Notes: generated by a model from the letters alone, not told the origin. Shown: positions 1 to 8,501, counted from the stretch's first letter. The stretch: 64,000 nt of DNA from Tetragenococcus solitarius NBRC 100494 (GCF_001544195.1 NZ_BCPY01000002.1:62001-126000), one strand, 5' to 3'. Made by a program: numbers and translations.

Positions 1-1075
1 TCGTTGCTTTTTGACCGTAATAATCTTCAAATGCCAAATCGCTGGTTAAGATATATTTGCTCCAGGTGGTTAATGGCTTAAATACTGTGCCCATTTCTTC
101 GTAAAGTTTTTGTGCGCTATTTTCCTCACCCAAACGTTCTCCATAAGGCGGGTTAGCAACAATCACACCATGTTCTTTTTCAGTTTTAAAATCTTTTAAT
201 GCTTGTTGCTTAAAAGTGATTGAATCCCCTAATCCTATTTCATCGGCATTTGCGCGTGCAATGTCAACCATTTCCCCATTAATATCAAAGCCTGTAATAT
301 CTAATTTAGCATCATAATCGGCTGTAGTTTCTGCTTCATTACGTACACGTTCAAAAACGTCACTTGGCATCCATTCCCATTGTTCACAAGCAAAACTCCG
401 ATTAAAACCAGGAGCCATTTGGTGTCCAATTAATGCAGCTTCAATACATAAAGTACCCGAACCACAAACTGGATCAATAAACGGTTTATCTTTACGCCAA
501 TTCGTCAGCATAACAAGAGCTGCAGCCATATTCTCTTTTAATGGCGCTCCTCCCTTTTCCAAACGGTAACCACGCTTAAACAAACTTTCTCCTGTAGTGT
601 CTAACAAAATCATCACATGGTCTTTACGTAAAATGACCTCTAATTTATATAAAGCTCCGGTTTCAGTTAAGGGAACATTTTGAGGACGGTGATAATAAGA
701 TCGCATCCGTTCTACAATAGCTTTTTTAGTGATCGCTTGACAATCTGGGGTGCTATAAAGTTTCGATTTAATTGATTTACCAGCTACCGGAAAAGCAGCA
801 TCCAGTGGAAGATATTCTTCCCAAGGCAAAGCTTTTACCTTTTCAAATAATTCATCAAAACTATAAGCATCGAATTCACCGACTACAATTTTTATACGAT
901 CAGCTGTACGCAGCCATAAGTTCGTTTGTGCTATGGTTTCTAAAGTTCCCTGAAAACGGGCTCTCCCATTTTCAACTTGGCATTCAATTCCTAAATGTCT
1001 TAGTTCTTTGCCTGTTAAAGCTTCCAATCCGCTTGCAGCTGTAGCAATTAAATCAAAGCGTTGGTTATCTTTCAT
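1..1075 (-). CDS. ypsC: THUMP-domain RNA methyltransferase, RlmL/YpsC-like (3' end cut off by window)
   Basis: About 358 residues of the N-terminal part are visible, starting with an ATG at 1075 and reading open to the window edge, so the C-terminus is missing. The first 150 residues look like the ferredoxin-like/THUMP region of this family. An SAM-binding motif with DPVCGSGT lies near residue 202 and the catalytic NPPYGERLG motif near residue 307; this NPPY signature is that of N2-guanine or N6-adenine methyltransferases. Family members methylate a guanine of 23S rRNA, but the exact target base of the YpsC branch is not shown by the sequence. The gene lies directly downstream of rnpB and gpsB, the same order as in Bacillus subtilis (gpsB-rnpB-ypsC), which supports the assignment. 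Confidence 0.9.
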   Translation of the reverse strand, partial: MKDNQRFDLIATAASGLEALTGKELRHLGIECQVENGRARFQGTLETIAQTNLWLRTADRIKIVVGEFDAYSFDELFEKVKALPWEEYLPLDAAFPVAGKSIKSKLYSTPDCQAITKKAIVERMRSYYHRPQNVPLTETGALYKLEVILRKDHVMILLDTTGESLFKRGYRLEKGGAPLKENMAAALVMLTNWRKDKPFIDPVCGSGTLCIEAALIGHQMAPGFNRSFACEQWEWMPSDVFERVRNEAETTADYDAKLDITGFDINGEMVDIARANADEIGLGDSITFKQQALKDFKTEKEHGVIVANPPYGERLGEENSAQKLYEEMGTVFKPLTTWSKYILTSDLAFEDYYGQKAT

Positions 1076-1107
1076 AATTTCCCCCAAAATATTTTTCATT
1101 TTGATAA

Positions 1108-1138
1108 AAAAAACCTCCCGTTCTGGAAGGATTTTTCC
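1108..1138 (-). terminator. Terminator of rnpB
   Basis: On the minus strand a CCTTCC/GGGAGG stem (one G-U pair) with a short loop is followed by a run of eight T. It lies about 10-40 bases after the 3' end of the RNase P RNA and before the methyltransferase start. Confidence 0.7.
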
Positions 1139-1145
1139 CCTGATT

Positions 1146-1543
1146 AATGTGATTTTCTATAAGCCATGTTTTGTCCAGTCATTTTACAGGGAGCAAAATA
1201 ACTTGGATAATCATCTATCTACAATGAAAACATTGCCTTTTTGCTAGCGTTGAATTCCGCCGCAAAAAGCGCCCCGACCTTGGTTTGGGTTGCTCACTCG
1301 AGGGGTTTACCGCGTTCCACCAATAAGGTTTGCCTTATTGCTTCGTCACTGTGGCACTTTCAAGGATACTCAAGCATAGCACAATAAATGCACCTTAGCT
1401 TTTTTTCCTGCCGTTATTTCTGAGAAGAAATACCCCAGCTTATTTTTTCGCTGAGCACGAACACTACAGGCATCTCAGCCAGTGTGAGCATGGACTTTCC
1501 TCAGCTTGATTAGCTCAAGCCGCGATTATCCGAAAACCACAAA
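1146..1543 (-). ncRNA. rnpB: RNase P RNA (Bacillus class B)
   Basis: This is the catalytic RNA of ribonuclease P, which cuts the 5' leader from precursor tRNAs. On the minus strand the conserved 5' core GAGGAAAGTCCATGCTC is present at 1487-1503, followed by ACGGCAGGAAAAAA, the TATCCTTGAAAGTGCCAC block, GGAACGCGGTAAACCCCTCG and, near the 3' end, GTAGATAGATGATTAT and AAACATGGCTTA. The P1 helix closes between 1532-1540 (GTGGTTTTC) and 1149-1157 (GAAAATCAC), which sets the ends at about these positions. The length of about 400 nt is normal for this class. It begins only a few bases after the gpsB stop codon, so its promoter must overlap the end of gpsB or transcription comes through from gpsB. 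Confidence 0.95.
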
Positions 1544-1550
1544 TTCTTTT

Positions 1551-2024
1551 TTAAAACTTGCGTGTTTTTTCTAAATCATCATCATCAGATGGTCGGCTAA
1601 CACTTGCTCGATTGTCAACTGATCTAGTATTCCCCATTTCATTATCATCTTGACGATTATAGTCCTCTGCTGTTTGAGAAGACCGAGCATCGACATTTAC
1701 TTCTTGGTCTAATTTTTTACCGAAGACCTCTTTTTCAAGGTTTGACAGTCTTTTTAAAATGTCAAAGTTTGTCACCGTTTGGCTTTTAGTCGATGATTCG
1801 GGTTGCCTACGTGCGCCCGTTGCCTGACTTTTACTTAACTGAGCAATCTTTGCATTTAGACGATCATTTTCTTCTTGTAATGTTAAAACTTCTTTATTAT
1901 AAGCTTCGTAGTCCTTGATTACGCCGTCTAAAAATTCGTCAACCTCTACAGGATCATAACCACGCATTTTTGTTTTAAATTCTTGTTGTAAAATATCCTT
2001 AGGAGTGTATATTGTATTTGCCAT
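1551..2024 (-). CDS. gpsB: Cell-division coordinator GpsB
   Basis: GpsB is a small DivIVA-related coiled-coil protein that sits at the division septum and couples class A PBP1 and other wall enzymes to the division and elongation machineries. The N-terminal lipid/PBP-binding domain is clear (YTPKDILQQEF, then MRGYDPVEVDEFLD), followed by a heptad coiled coil to about residue 65. The second half is a polar linker and a short C-terminal segment containing FDILKRLSNLEKEVFG, which matches the family trimerisation helix. At 157 residues it is longer than B. subtilis GpsB (about 98) because of the linker and an extra acidic tail with a run of four Asp. The ATG at 2024 has a GAGGTGG ribosome site. 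The neighbouring ponA encodes its likely partner PBP1. Confidence 0.93.
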   Translation of the reverse strand: MANTIYTPKDILQQEFKTKMRGYDPVEVDEFLDGVIKDYEAYNKEVLTLQEENDRLNAKIAQLSKSQATGARRQPESSTKSQTVTNFDILKRLSNLEKEVFGKKLDQEVNVDARSSQTAEDYNRQDDNEMGNTRSVDNRASVSRPSDDDDLEKTRKF

Positions 2025-2108
2025 CTTTCCACCTCGTTAATTGTTTATGCTAATTGTTTGTACTAATTCTTATCTCAATTTCCATTCTATCCAAAAAAAG
2101 TGAATAAA

Positions 2109-2660
2109 TCAATCAGAATCATCAAAAACTGCATTTTGTAAATCGTCCATTGTAATCAGATGAAGAAAGAAGTCATGGTTTTCAGCATATTCTTTGGCAG
2201 CGTCCATAAAATAGCCACTCTTACTCTCCACTTCATCGTCGTAAACAACGATAGCTCCTTGAGCATGAGTAAGTAAAAAATGAGTATGATTTTTTAACTG
2301 ACTAGGATTTTGATAAGGTGCATGGCTTACAGCATCAACATAATCGGCTTGTTCTACCACTTTTTGTAATTTACTTTGATTATTTTCATTCCAATTACTC
2401 CCAAATTCCAAATAAGGATAGATGATTGAAAATTGCAGTTCTGGGTATTCCTTTTTTAATTCTTCAATCAGCTGAGCAGTCCAAATTTCAACACCCAAAT
2501 TTCCCCCTAATAACACCCATTTCAGCCCTTCTTCCAAATACTGTTTGAGCGCGTTTTTTATAACTTTCTTAATAACTTTTATTTTAGGATCATCTTCTTT
2601 AAAAATGCCTAGTTCAAAGCTTCTGTAACCAGTCACAACTAAAGTCTGAATCATTTGCAT
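2109..2660 (-). CDS. ypsA: YpsA family protein (DUF1273, SLOG superfamily)
   Basis: The protein has the family length (183 aa) and opening VVTGYRSFELGIF, with GGNLGVEIWTAQ near residue 52, the SLOG-type glycine-rich nucleotide-binding loop. Members are thought to bind a nucleotide-derived ligand; B. subtilis and Staphylococcus aureus YpsA influence cell division, but no reaction is established. It lies immediately upstream of gpsB on the same strand with an 84-base gap, the order kept across Firmicutes, and is divergent from recU. The ATG at 2660 has AAAGG seven bases upstream. The name rests on whole-length resemblance and gene order; the molecular role is open. Confidence 0.9.
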   Translation of the reverse strand: MQMIQTLVVTGYRSFELGIFKEDDPKIKVIKKVIKNALKQYLEEGLKWVLLGGNLGVEIWTAQLIEELKKEYPELQFSIIYPYLEFGSNWNENNQSKLQKVVEQADYVDAVSHAPYQNPSQLKNHTHFLLTHAQGAIVVYDDEVESKSGYFMDAAKEYAENHDFFLHLITMDDLQNAVFDDSD

Positions 2661-2690
2661 AATATTACCTTTTCTTTCTTTTTATCTTTT

Positions 2691-2711
2691 TGGTATAATA
2701 TGGCCTAGGAG
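2691..2711 (+). promoter_or_regulatory. Extended -10 promoter and ribosome site for recU-ponA
   Basis: TGGTATAAT (extended -10, TATAAT at 2694-2699) is followed eight bases later by AGGAG at 2707-2711. No good -35 is seen 17 bases upstream (TTTCTT). The predicted leader is very short, which supports the ATG at 2722 rather than the GTG at 2713 as start of recU. Confidence 0.55.
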
Positions 2712-2721
2712 TGTGAGAATC

Positions 2722-3342
2722 ATGGTCTTTCATTATCCAAATGGCCATCCTAGTCATTATAATGAAGTGTCAAAACAAAAAATGCAAGAAAAAGGCAAAT
2801 CAATAAATTTTGCTAATCGCGGAATGCGTTTTGAAGAAGCTATCAACCAAAGTAACGAATACTATCGGAATCGAAATTTGGCTGTGGTGCACAAAAAACC
2901 TATCCCTTTACAAATTGTAAAAGTAGATTATCCAAAAAGAAGCGCAGCTGTGATTAAAGAAGCTTATTTCAAAGAAGCCTCTACTACCGACTATAACGGA
3001 GTGTATAAGGGATACTATCTTGATTTTGAAGCAAAGGAAACCAAGAACAAAACTTCATTTCCCTTTAAGAATTTTCATGAGCACCAAATTACTCACATGG
3101 AACAATGCATTAAGCAAGAAGGAATATGTTTTGTCTTATTATGGTTCTCGTCGTTAGAACGTTGCTTTTTTTTAGATAGTAGATTGCTTATTCACTACTG
3201 GCGTAACCGAAAAAACCAAAAAAAATCATTGCCAATAAGTGTTATTGAAGACAATGCCATTGAGATTCAACCCAAAATCGCACCTCGTATACCTTATCTA
3301 GAAGCGGTTGATAAGTATTTACAAGCAAAGGAGAACAACTAA
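2722..3342 (+). CDS. recU: Holliday junction resolvase RecU
   Basis: RecU is the Gram-positive resolvase that cuts four-way DNA junctions during recombination and chromosome segregation. The N-terminus FHYPNGHPSHYN is the family opening, and the nuclease core appears as YYLDFEAKETKNKTSFPFKNF (Asp and Glu-x-Lys metal site; EAKET near residue 102), then HQITHMEQC. The frame can also begin at a GTG at 2713, but the AGGAG at 2707-2711 is only one base from it and ten from the ATG at 2722, so the ATG is preferred (206 aa). The stop is three bases before the ponA start; the two are co-transcribed, as in other Firmicutes. Confidence 0.93.
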   Translation: MVFHYPNGHPSHYNEVSKQKMQEKGKSINFANRGMRFEEAINQSNEYYRNRNLAVVHKKPIPLQIVKVDYPKRSAAVIKEAYFKEASTTDYNGVYKGYYLDFEAKETKNKTSFPFKNFHEHQITHMEQCIKQEGICFVLLWFSSLERCFFLDSRLLIHYWRNRKNQKKSLPISVIEDNAIEIQPKIAPRIPYLEAVDKYLQAKENN

Positions 3343-3344
3343 AT

Positions 3345-5747
3345 ATGGCAAATCAATCAAATTCACGAGTCAGTCGACATCAGCAAAACAGCCCTAAAAA
3401 ACGCAATGTTGGCTCTATCCTACTTAAAATTTTTATTTCCTTATTCGTCTTTGCTTGTGTCGTTTTAATTGCCGGAGCGGGGCTTTTTATGTTCTACGCT
3501 AAAGATGCTCCAGAGTTAAGTGAAGAAGAATTAGGCGCGACTGTTTCCTCGAAGCTTTACGCCGCTAATGGAGAAATTTTGCAAGATATTGGTTCAGAAA
3601 AAAGAGAACAGATTTCTCCAACAGAAGTTCCGCAACAGTTAGAAGATGCCATTGTTTCAATTGAAGACCGTCGTTTTTATAAACATATTGGCGTTGACCC
3701 GATAAGAATTGCCGGTTCGGCTTTTTCTAATTTAACAAAAGGCGGTAAACAAGGGGGCAGTACTTTAACCCAACAGTTAATTAAACTTTCTTATTTTTCT
3801 ACTAGTGAAAAAGATCAAACTTTAAAGCGCAAAGCTCAAGAAGCTTGGTTGGCAGTTAAATTAGAACGTCAGAAATCCAAACAAGAAATATTAACCTATT
3901 ATATTAATAAAGTATATATGTCAAACGGTCTTTACGGTATGCAAACAGCAGCCCAATCATTTTACGGCAAACCATTAAATAAATTATCTCTTGCTCAGAC
4001 TGCTTTGCTGGCGGGCATGCCTAACGCACCTAATTATTACGACCCTTACGCTAACCAAGATGAAGCCAAAGATCGTCGAGACACTGTTTTATACACCATG
4101 TTGGATAATGGCAAAATTACTCAGCAAGAATACGAAGATGCGGTAGATACTCCAATTGACGAGGGACTACAAGAACTCGAACAAGATGATGATGATTGGA
4201 AATACTATGATAACTATACAAAAGAAGTAATCAAAGAAGTTGAAGACAAGACTGGTAAAGACGTTTATCGTGACGGACTTAATATTTATACAAACTTAGA
4301 TGTCGATGCACAAAAACGTTTGTATGATATTGTAAACTCTGATGATTACGTAGACTATCCAGATGATAAAATGCAAGTAGCGTCTACCTTAATTGAGCCA
4401 GATACTGGCCAAGTTAAAGCTCAAATTGGCGGTCGAAATATTAAAAAAGGAACTATTTTAGGTAATAACTTAGCGGTTAACACATCAAGAGACTTTGGTT
4501 CTACCGTTAAACCAGTAGTTGATTATGGACCAGCTTTTGAGTTTAAAAAATATCCTACTGCAAAAACAATTGTGGACGAACCATATTCTTATGAAGGCAG
4601 CAATACCCAAATTAATAACTGGGATAACTCCTATATGGGATCAATGACTTTACGTAAAGCACTGGTTCTTTCAAGAAATATCCCTGCGGCTAAATTATTT
4701 GCTGATGTAGGAGCTGACTCAATCCAAGGTTTCTTGGAAAATCTAGGTATCCATTATAAGAATTTAAATCAATCAAATGCTATATCCAGTAACTCAGATG
4801 AGCAGGATGGCACGAAATACGGAATTTCTAGCTTAAAAATGGCGGCGGCTTATGCTGCATTTGCTAATGGCGGTACCTATTATGAGCCACAATACGTGAA
4901 TAAAATTGTTTATCAAGATGGTTCTGAAGAAACAGAAGCCTTTGAAGTTGAAGGTCAAAAAGCCATGGAGGATACAACTGCTTACATGGTGACAGACATT
5001 CTAAAAGATGTGATTTCAGATAGTGATGGTACAGGTACAAATGCTGCAATTCCTGGTCTGTACCAAGCCGGTAAAACTGGAACGTCTAATTACACAGATG
5101 AAGAATTGGAAAAACTAGAAGGAAATGTATCGTCTCCTTCTCCAGATTCAAACTTTGTTGGCTTTACAAAAAATTATTCGTTAGCTGTATGGACCGGTTA
5201 TAATGACAAAATGACTCCTGTTACCAGCGAGTCTTCCCATGTAGCATCTGATGTTTATCGAGAGCTTATGGAATATGTCTCATCTTCTGTTGAAAATACT
5301 GACTGGACGATGCCTAACGGTTTGATTCGTATTGGCAAAGAGCTTTATATAAGAGGACAAGAAGACACACCTTCTTCCTCATCGAAAACGACAAGAAGAA
5401 GCGTACCATCGTCCTCTTCTGTTCCTTCTTCACAAGCACCAGAATCAGAAGAACCTTCTTCTGAAGAAGAAAGCACGGAACCAAGCAGCGAAACTGAAGA
5501 GGAATCTTCTTCTACGACTCAAGAAGAAACTAGTGAAGAAGAAAGTACAGAACCAAGTAGTGAGTCTTCAGAAGAGCCTTCTTCTTCTGAAGAGGAAAGT
5601 TCTCCTGACGAAAAGCCAGATACAGGAAGTTCTGAAAAAGACAACGGTGGTGATGAGGAAGAAAATAACAGTGAAGATAATGGAGGTGGAGGTAGTGAAG
5701 AAGAGCCTCCTACTGATACAGCTGATGAAGGTGAACAAACGGAATAG
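3345..5747 (+). CDS. ponA: Class A penicillin-binding protein 1A (transglycosylase/transpeptidase)
   Basis: A bifunctional peptidoglycan synthase anchored in the membrane. Layout: short basic cytoplasmic tail, one membrane helix at about residues 25-51, a GT51 transglycosylase domain with EDRRFYKHIG near 107 (catalytic Glu) and GGSTLTQQL near 137, then a transpeptidase domain with the three active-site motifs S386-TVK, S443-RN and K577-TGT. All are intact. After residue about 675 comes a roughly 125-residue extracellular tail made almost only of Ser, Glu, Pro, Thr and Asp, with repeated blocks of the form SSEEESTEPSSE. Its ribosome site AAGGAG lies inside the end of recU. GpsB, encoded nearby, is the usual septal partner. 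The low-complexity tail is the unusual part. Confidence 0.95.
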   Translation: MANQSNSRVSRHQQNSPKKRNVGSILLKIFISLFVFACVVLIAGAGLFMFYAKDAPELSEEELGATVSSKLYAANGEILQDIGSEKREQISPTEVPQQLEDAIVSIEDRRFYKHIGVDPIRIAGSAFSNLTKGGKQGGSTLTQQLIKLSYFSTSEKDQTLKRKAQEAWLAVKLERQKSKQEILTYYINKVYMSNGLYGMQTAAQSFYGKPLNKLSLAQTALLAGMPNAPNYYDPYANQDEAKDRRDTVLYTMLDNGKITQQEYEDAVDTPIDEGLQELEQDDDDWKYYDNYTKEVIKEVEDKTGKDVYRDGLNIYTNLDVDAQKRLYDIVNSDDYVDYPDDKMQVASTLIEPDTGQVKAQIGGRNIKKGTILGNNLAVNTSRDFGSTVKPVVDYGPAFEFKKYPTAKTIVDEPYSYEGSNTQINNWDNSYMGSMTLRKALVLSRNIPAAKLFADVGADSIQGFLENLGIHYKNLNQSNAISSNSDEQDGTKYGISSLKMAAAYAAFANGGTYYEPQYVNKIVYQDGSEETEAFEVEGQKAMEDTTAYMVTDILKDVISDSDGTGTNAAIPGLYQAGKTGTSNYTDEELEKLEGNVSSPSPDSNFVGFTKNYSLAVWTGYNDKMTPVTSESSHVASDVYRELMEYVSSSVENTDWTMPNGLIRIGKELYIRGQEDTPSSSSKTTRRSVPSSSSVPSSQAPESEEPSSEEESTEPSSETEEESSSTTQEETSEEESTEPSSESSEEPSSSEEESSPDEKPDTGSSEKDNGGDEEENNSEDNGGGGSEEEPPTDTADEGEQTE

Positions 5748-5762
5748 CCACTTTAAATAAAA

Positions 5763-5805
5763 AAAAGGGAAAGAAAATTAGCTAAGCTATTTTTCTTTCC
5801 CTTTT
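5763..5805. terminator. Bidirectional terminator between ponA and dnaD
   Basis: A 15-base A-rich arm at 5763-5777 pairs with a T-rich arm at 5791-5805 around a 13-base loop. The run of T after the stem serves ponA and the run of A before it gives T on the other strand, so it can also stop transcription coming from dnaD. Confidence 0.8.
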
Positions 5806-5849
5806 AATATAATAGTAATATGTGCTTTCGTTTAACAAAAGAAACACAC

Positions 5850-5873
5850 GCAAAAAGATAAAAACTTTTTTGC
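5850..5873 (-). terminator. Weak hairpin just after dnaD
   Basis: GCAAAAAG at 5850-5857 pairs with CTTTTTTGC at 5865-5873 beside the dnaD stop codon. The stem is A/T rich and a stronger terminator lies 50 bases further on, so its role is doubtful. Confidence 0.35.
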
Positions 5874-5878
5874 TTACA

Positions 5879-6577
5879 TTAATCCTCTTCAAGCCAATTA
5901 TGCAAAGAAACATTCGGTAATTCTTTTTCTTCTTTAACACCTTCTTTTTTCAGCAATTTTCTTTTACGACGTTTTTGTTCCTCTTCTACCTGTTGCCCTG
6001 TAGTAATATTTTTACGTTCCCAAGAAAGTAACACTCGATCGATATAGTTCAGGCTATAAGCCTGATTTAACACAGCTTCTTTTAAGGCCAGTTGAATTAA
6101 GTCTAAATTATATTCATCTTCTTCAATCCACTGACCGATTCGTTGATATTCAATCGGAGATAATGCGCGTCCAAATTCTTTTTCAAACATCTGGTATAAA
6201 GATTGAACTTTTTGTTCATAATTTTTTTCATTAGCTTTTTTTTGCTGTTGTCGTTGCAACACTTCTAGCTTGGTAAAAATCGCAGAAAAATCATAGTAAT
6301 CATTTCTAATCCCTTGTAAATTCTTTTCTGATTCAATTGTAATGACCTGTTTTTCAACTAACTGATTTAACAAATTATAAATCTCTTTTTGATCACAATT
6401 CATATTGGCTGAAATCGGCGCTAAATCAGGAAAATTATTACCCGCTTCATGGTACTTATATAGTTGAATCCATAAAATAAACTCATCGTTTGTTAATCCT
6501 AACCGTCGATAATTTTCAATTAAAAGGTTAGAAAGCGTTGTTTGACCGCTTTTTAGATAATCCTGTAATGAAATCAT
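5879..6577 (-). CDS. dnaD: DnaD-like replication initiation protein
   Basis: DnaD helps remodel the origin and load the replicative helicase in Firmicutes, both at oriC and at restart sites. The protein has the two family domains: an N-terminal winged-helix oligomerisation domain (residues about 1-110, with YRRLGLTNDEFILWIQLYKY) and the C-terminal DnaB_2/DnaD helical domain ending with the YIDRVLLSWERKNI segment, the YxxxIxxxW DNA-binding signature. A basic stretch (KRRKRKLLKKE) follows. The length of 232 residues is normal. No nth gene follows as it does in Bacillus; perR is the upstream neighbour, separated by a terminator, so dnaD probably has its own promoter between 6578 and 6603. Confidence 0.9.
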   Translation of the reverse strand: MISLQDYLKSGQTTLSNLLIENYRRLGLTNDEFILWIQLYKYHEAGNNFPDLAPISANMNCDQKEIYNLLNQLVEKQVITIESEKNLQGIRNDYYDFSAIFTKLEVLQRQQQKKANEKNYEQKVQSLYQMFEKEFGRALSPIEYQRIGQWIEEDEYNLDLIQLALKEAVLNQAYSLNYIDRVLLSWERKNITTGQQVEEEQKRRKRKLLKKEGVKEEKELPNVSLHNWLEED

Positions 6578-6603
6578 GAAATACTCCTTTTTAAGGTGCT
6601 GTC

Positions 6604-6642
6604 AAAAAGCTGTTTCTGGCTAAATGCAAGAAACAGCTTTTT
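6604..6642 (-). terminator. Terminator of perR
   Basis: A perfect 14-base stem (6604-6617 with 6629-6642) is flanked by A and T runs. It starts four bases past the perR stop and stops minus-strand transcription before dnaD. Confidence 0.8.
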
Positions 6643-6646
6643 ATAT

Positions 6647-7084
6647 TCACATCAATTCTTTTATTTCTGCTTGACATTTTGGACAAAGCCCATAAACTTC
6701 TAAACGATGGCTACTCACTTTATAATCAGTTAACTTGCTAGCTGCCATCTCTACATCTTCTAAGCCTGGATAATGAAAATCAGCAATTTGTCCGCATCTT
6801 TCACAAATAACATGGTAGTGAGGTTCTGTAAAGAAATCAAAACGACTAGAAGCATCGCCATAGTTCATTTCTTTTATAAAACCAATTTTAGTAAAAAGTT
6901 TCAAATTATTATAAACTGTGGCTACACTCATTCCAGGAAATTTATCTTCAATGGCTTTATAAATCATCTCAGCAGTAGGATGTTCATTTGAGTAAGCTAA
7001 AAATTCTAGAATCGCCTTACGTTGCGGTGTAACGCGTATATTTTCGTCTTTTAATCGACGTAATGCTTCTTCAAAACTTTTCAA
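6647..7084 (-). CDS. perR: Peroxide-responsive Fur-family repressor PerR
   Basis: PerR is a metal-dependent repressor that senses hydrogen peroxide by iron-catalysed oxidation of its own histidines and controls catalase, Dps-like and iron genes. It aligns closely with B. subtilis PerR: RVTPQRKAILE and HPTAEMIYKAI in the winged helix, MSVATVYNNLKLF as recognition helix, YGDASSRFDFF (regulatory-metal Asp typical of PerR), HYH, and two CxxC zinc pairs (CERC, CPKC). The frame opens with a TTG at 7099, but that codon lies inside the GGAGGGGG ribosome site; the TTG at 7084 is correctly spaced and gives 145 residues with the start MKSFEEALRRL. No convincing PerR box was seen upstream, so self-control is unproven. 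Confidence 0.9.
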   Translation of the reverse strand: MKSFEEALRRLKDENIRVTPQRKAILEFLAYSNEHPTAEMIYKAIEDKFPGMSVATVYNNLKLFTKIGFIKEMNYGDASSRFDFFTEPHYHVICERCGQIADFHYPGLEDVEMAASKLTDYKVSSHRLEVYGLCPKCQAEIKELM

Positions 7085-7331
7085 CCAAACCCCCTCCAAC
7101 TTCTATTATTTTTATCATACTATGACTTTTACTTTTTTTCTAGCGTTTTTAGTAAAACACTAAAAAAACAGCCGAAAAATTACGTCCTTTTACTAGTTAT
7201 CGAATGTAACTCAACTAAAATTTTGTCTTATAAGCAGTGATTGAACATAAAAATTATAAGCCCTTTAATCATGAATTGAAACTTAATCAACAACGATTTT
7301 TTCTTTTTTAATAAAAATCCAAGATTATAAT
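7085..7331. other. Intergenic stretch upstream of perR
   Basis: Together with the terminator to its right, this is a gene-free gap of about 350 bases between perR and the glucosaminidase gene. It must hold the perR promoter; a possible -10 TATGAT on the minus strand lies about 30 bases before the perR start. An A/T-rich inverted repeat of 9 bases per arm lies at 7145-7168 (TTTTTAGT-AAAAC-ACTAAAAAA). No open frame with a ribosome site and no tRNA or known RNA was seen. Confidence 0.6.
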
Positions 7332-7365
7332 AAAAAAAGAAGAACTTCAAAAGTTCTTCTTTTTA
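7332..7365. terminator. Terminator after the glucosaminidase gene
   Basis: AAAAGAAGAACTT pairs with AGTTCTTCTTTTT over a CAAA loop. It lies about 75 bases past the minus-strand gene ending at 7441 and has A and T runs on both sides, so it can work in both directions. Confidence 0.7.
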
Positions 7366-7440
7366 TAATGAATTTGTTTAAACATCATTATTCCAATAAA
7401 AATCAAAATTTTCAGATGTTTATAACAAAAGTACCATACT

Positions 7441-8316
7441 TTAAACTGTTAGCTGCTGCCCTACTGTTACCATTTCATTACTTAAGCCATTGTTGGCCAT
7501 CAATTCATCAAGTGAAATACCATGATTTTGGGCGATGTCCCATAATGTATCTCCCTTTTGTACAATATAAGTTGAACCCGTACTAGCAGAAGATGCTTCT
7601 TGTTCAGAAGTAGTATCTTCACTTTCTGTTGTTTTGTAGTTTACATCAGTATAGCCACCACCATTTGATTGCGCTGGAGTATCAAATTGGGTTAGATTAT
7701 AAGCTTCAATTAACGAATTCAATTTCTGTCCGTAGTCTGGATCAGTTGCGTATCTTCCAGTAAGAAAAGCAGTTGCATCCGTATAACTTGTCGTTTGACT
7801 CTTCCAAGTACCTTGATAATTAGGAGCGCCTGAAGAATAACTCGAGCTTTTCAAAACAGCAGCATGATCTTGTAATGATTCCTCATATGAACCATAAACT
7901 CTAAACGGCTCATCCATAGTTTCCCATTTTCCATCAATATATTCTTTCGTTGATAACCAGATAGAAGGTTCTTGCCCATATGCTTTTACCCCAAAAAGAT
8001 TATAAGTCGGTGAAGAAGAAAGAGAAGAGTTACCATTCCCACTTTCTAATAATGCTTGAGCAATCATGACAGAAGCATATAAATCGTTAGCATCTGCGAC
8101 TTGTTGAGCAGAAGAACTAATCTGGTTAATTAAATGAGATGCTTCAGTTTCTGACGGTTGGTACTCCTCTGCATGGCTTTCTTGTGGAAATAAAGCTGTC
8201 GTAGTCGGAGCGATAACTAAACCTGTACCTACTAATGATAATACCGTTTTTCTATTAAATTTCTTATCAAACGTTGCCTTTTTTTGGTGGCGCTCACTAC
8301 GTGTTTTATAAACCAT
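7441..8316 (-). CDS. Secreted N-acetylglucosaminidase (GH73) with C-terminal LysM
   Basis: An exported peptidoglycan hydrolase, probably an endo-beta-N-acetylglucosaminidase acting in cell separation or wall turnover. A long basic N-terminus leads into a hydrophobic stretch (TVLSLVGTGLVIAPTTTAL) and a likely cleavage after SHA. The GH73 domain covers about residues 55-215, with QALLESGNGNSSLS (catalytic Glu region), TYNLFGVKAY and FLTGRYATDPDYGQKL. After a Ser/Thr/Glu linker comes one LysM repeat (YIVQKGDTLWDIAQNHG to the end) that binds GlcNAc chains. AAGGAGG sits five bases before the ATG at 8316; the longer frame from 8331 would start inside this site. One LysM is fewer than in large enterococcal autolysins such as AtlA. 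Confidence 0.88.
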   Translation of the reverse strand: MVYKTRSERHQKKATFDKKFNRKTVLSLVGTGLVIAPTTTALFPQESHAEEYQPSETEASHLINQISSSAQQVADANDLYASVMIAQALLESGNGNSSLSSSPTYNLFGVKAYGQEPSIWLSTKEYIDGKWETMDEPFRVYGSYEESLQDHAAVLKSSSYSSGAPNYQGTWKSQTTSYTDATAFLTGRYATDPDYGQKLNSLIEAYNLTQFDTPAQSNGGGYTDVNYKTTESEDTTSEQEASSASTGSTYIVQKGDTLWDIAQNHGISLDELMANNGLSNEMVTVGQQLTV

Positions 8317-8501
8317 AACGTCCTCCTTCAAAAACTTTTAAAAAACTTTACTTAAAAGTTAAGATTTCTATAAGAGTAATTGTAATCTAAATTAAGAATG
8401 AAAACAACGTTTATGTTCGAATTTATTTTAATAAAACGGATTTAACAAACCGGGAACCCCGGTATGACAGTTAAAAACTTTTTAAAAATTTTTAAAAAAC
8501 T

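Noticed and set aside
772-1247. Plus-strand frames of 90 and 79 codons
   Set aside because: They are antisense to the RlmL-like gene and to the 3' part of rnpB, both strongly supported on the minus strand.
5370-5700. CRISPR-like or tandem repeat array in the ponA tail
   Set aside because: The repeats are short, imperfect and in frame, explained by the Ser/Glu codon pattern of the tail.
5533-5760. Plus-strand open frame of 75 codons at the end of ponA
   Set aside because: It lies within the Ser/Glu tail of ponA in another frame, is made of Lys/Val/Leu shadows of the repeat and has no ribosome site.
7145-7168. A/T inverted repeat upstream of perR as a PerR box
   Set aside because: It does not match the TTATAAT-N-ATTATAA pattern and is distant from the perR -10; kept only as a note in the gap description.
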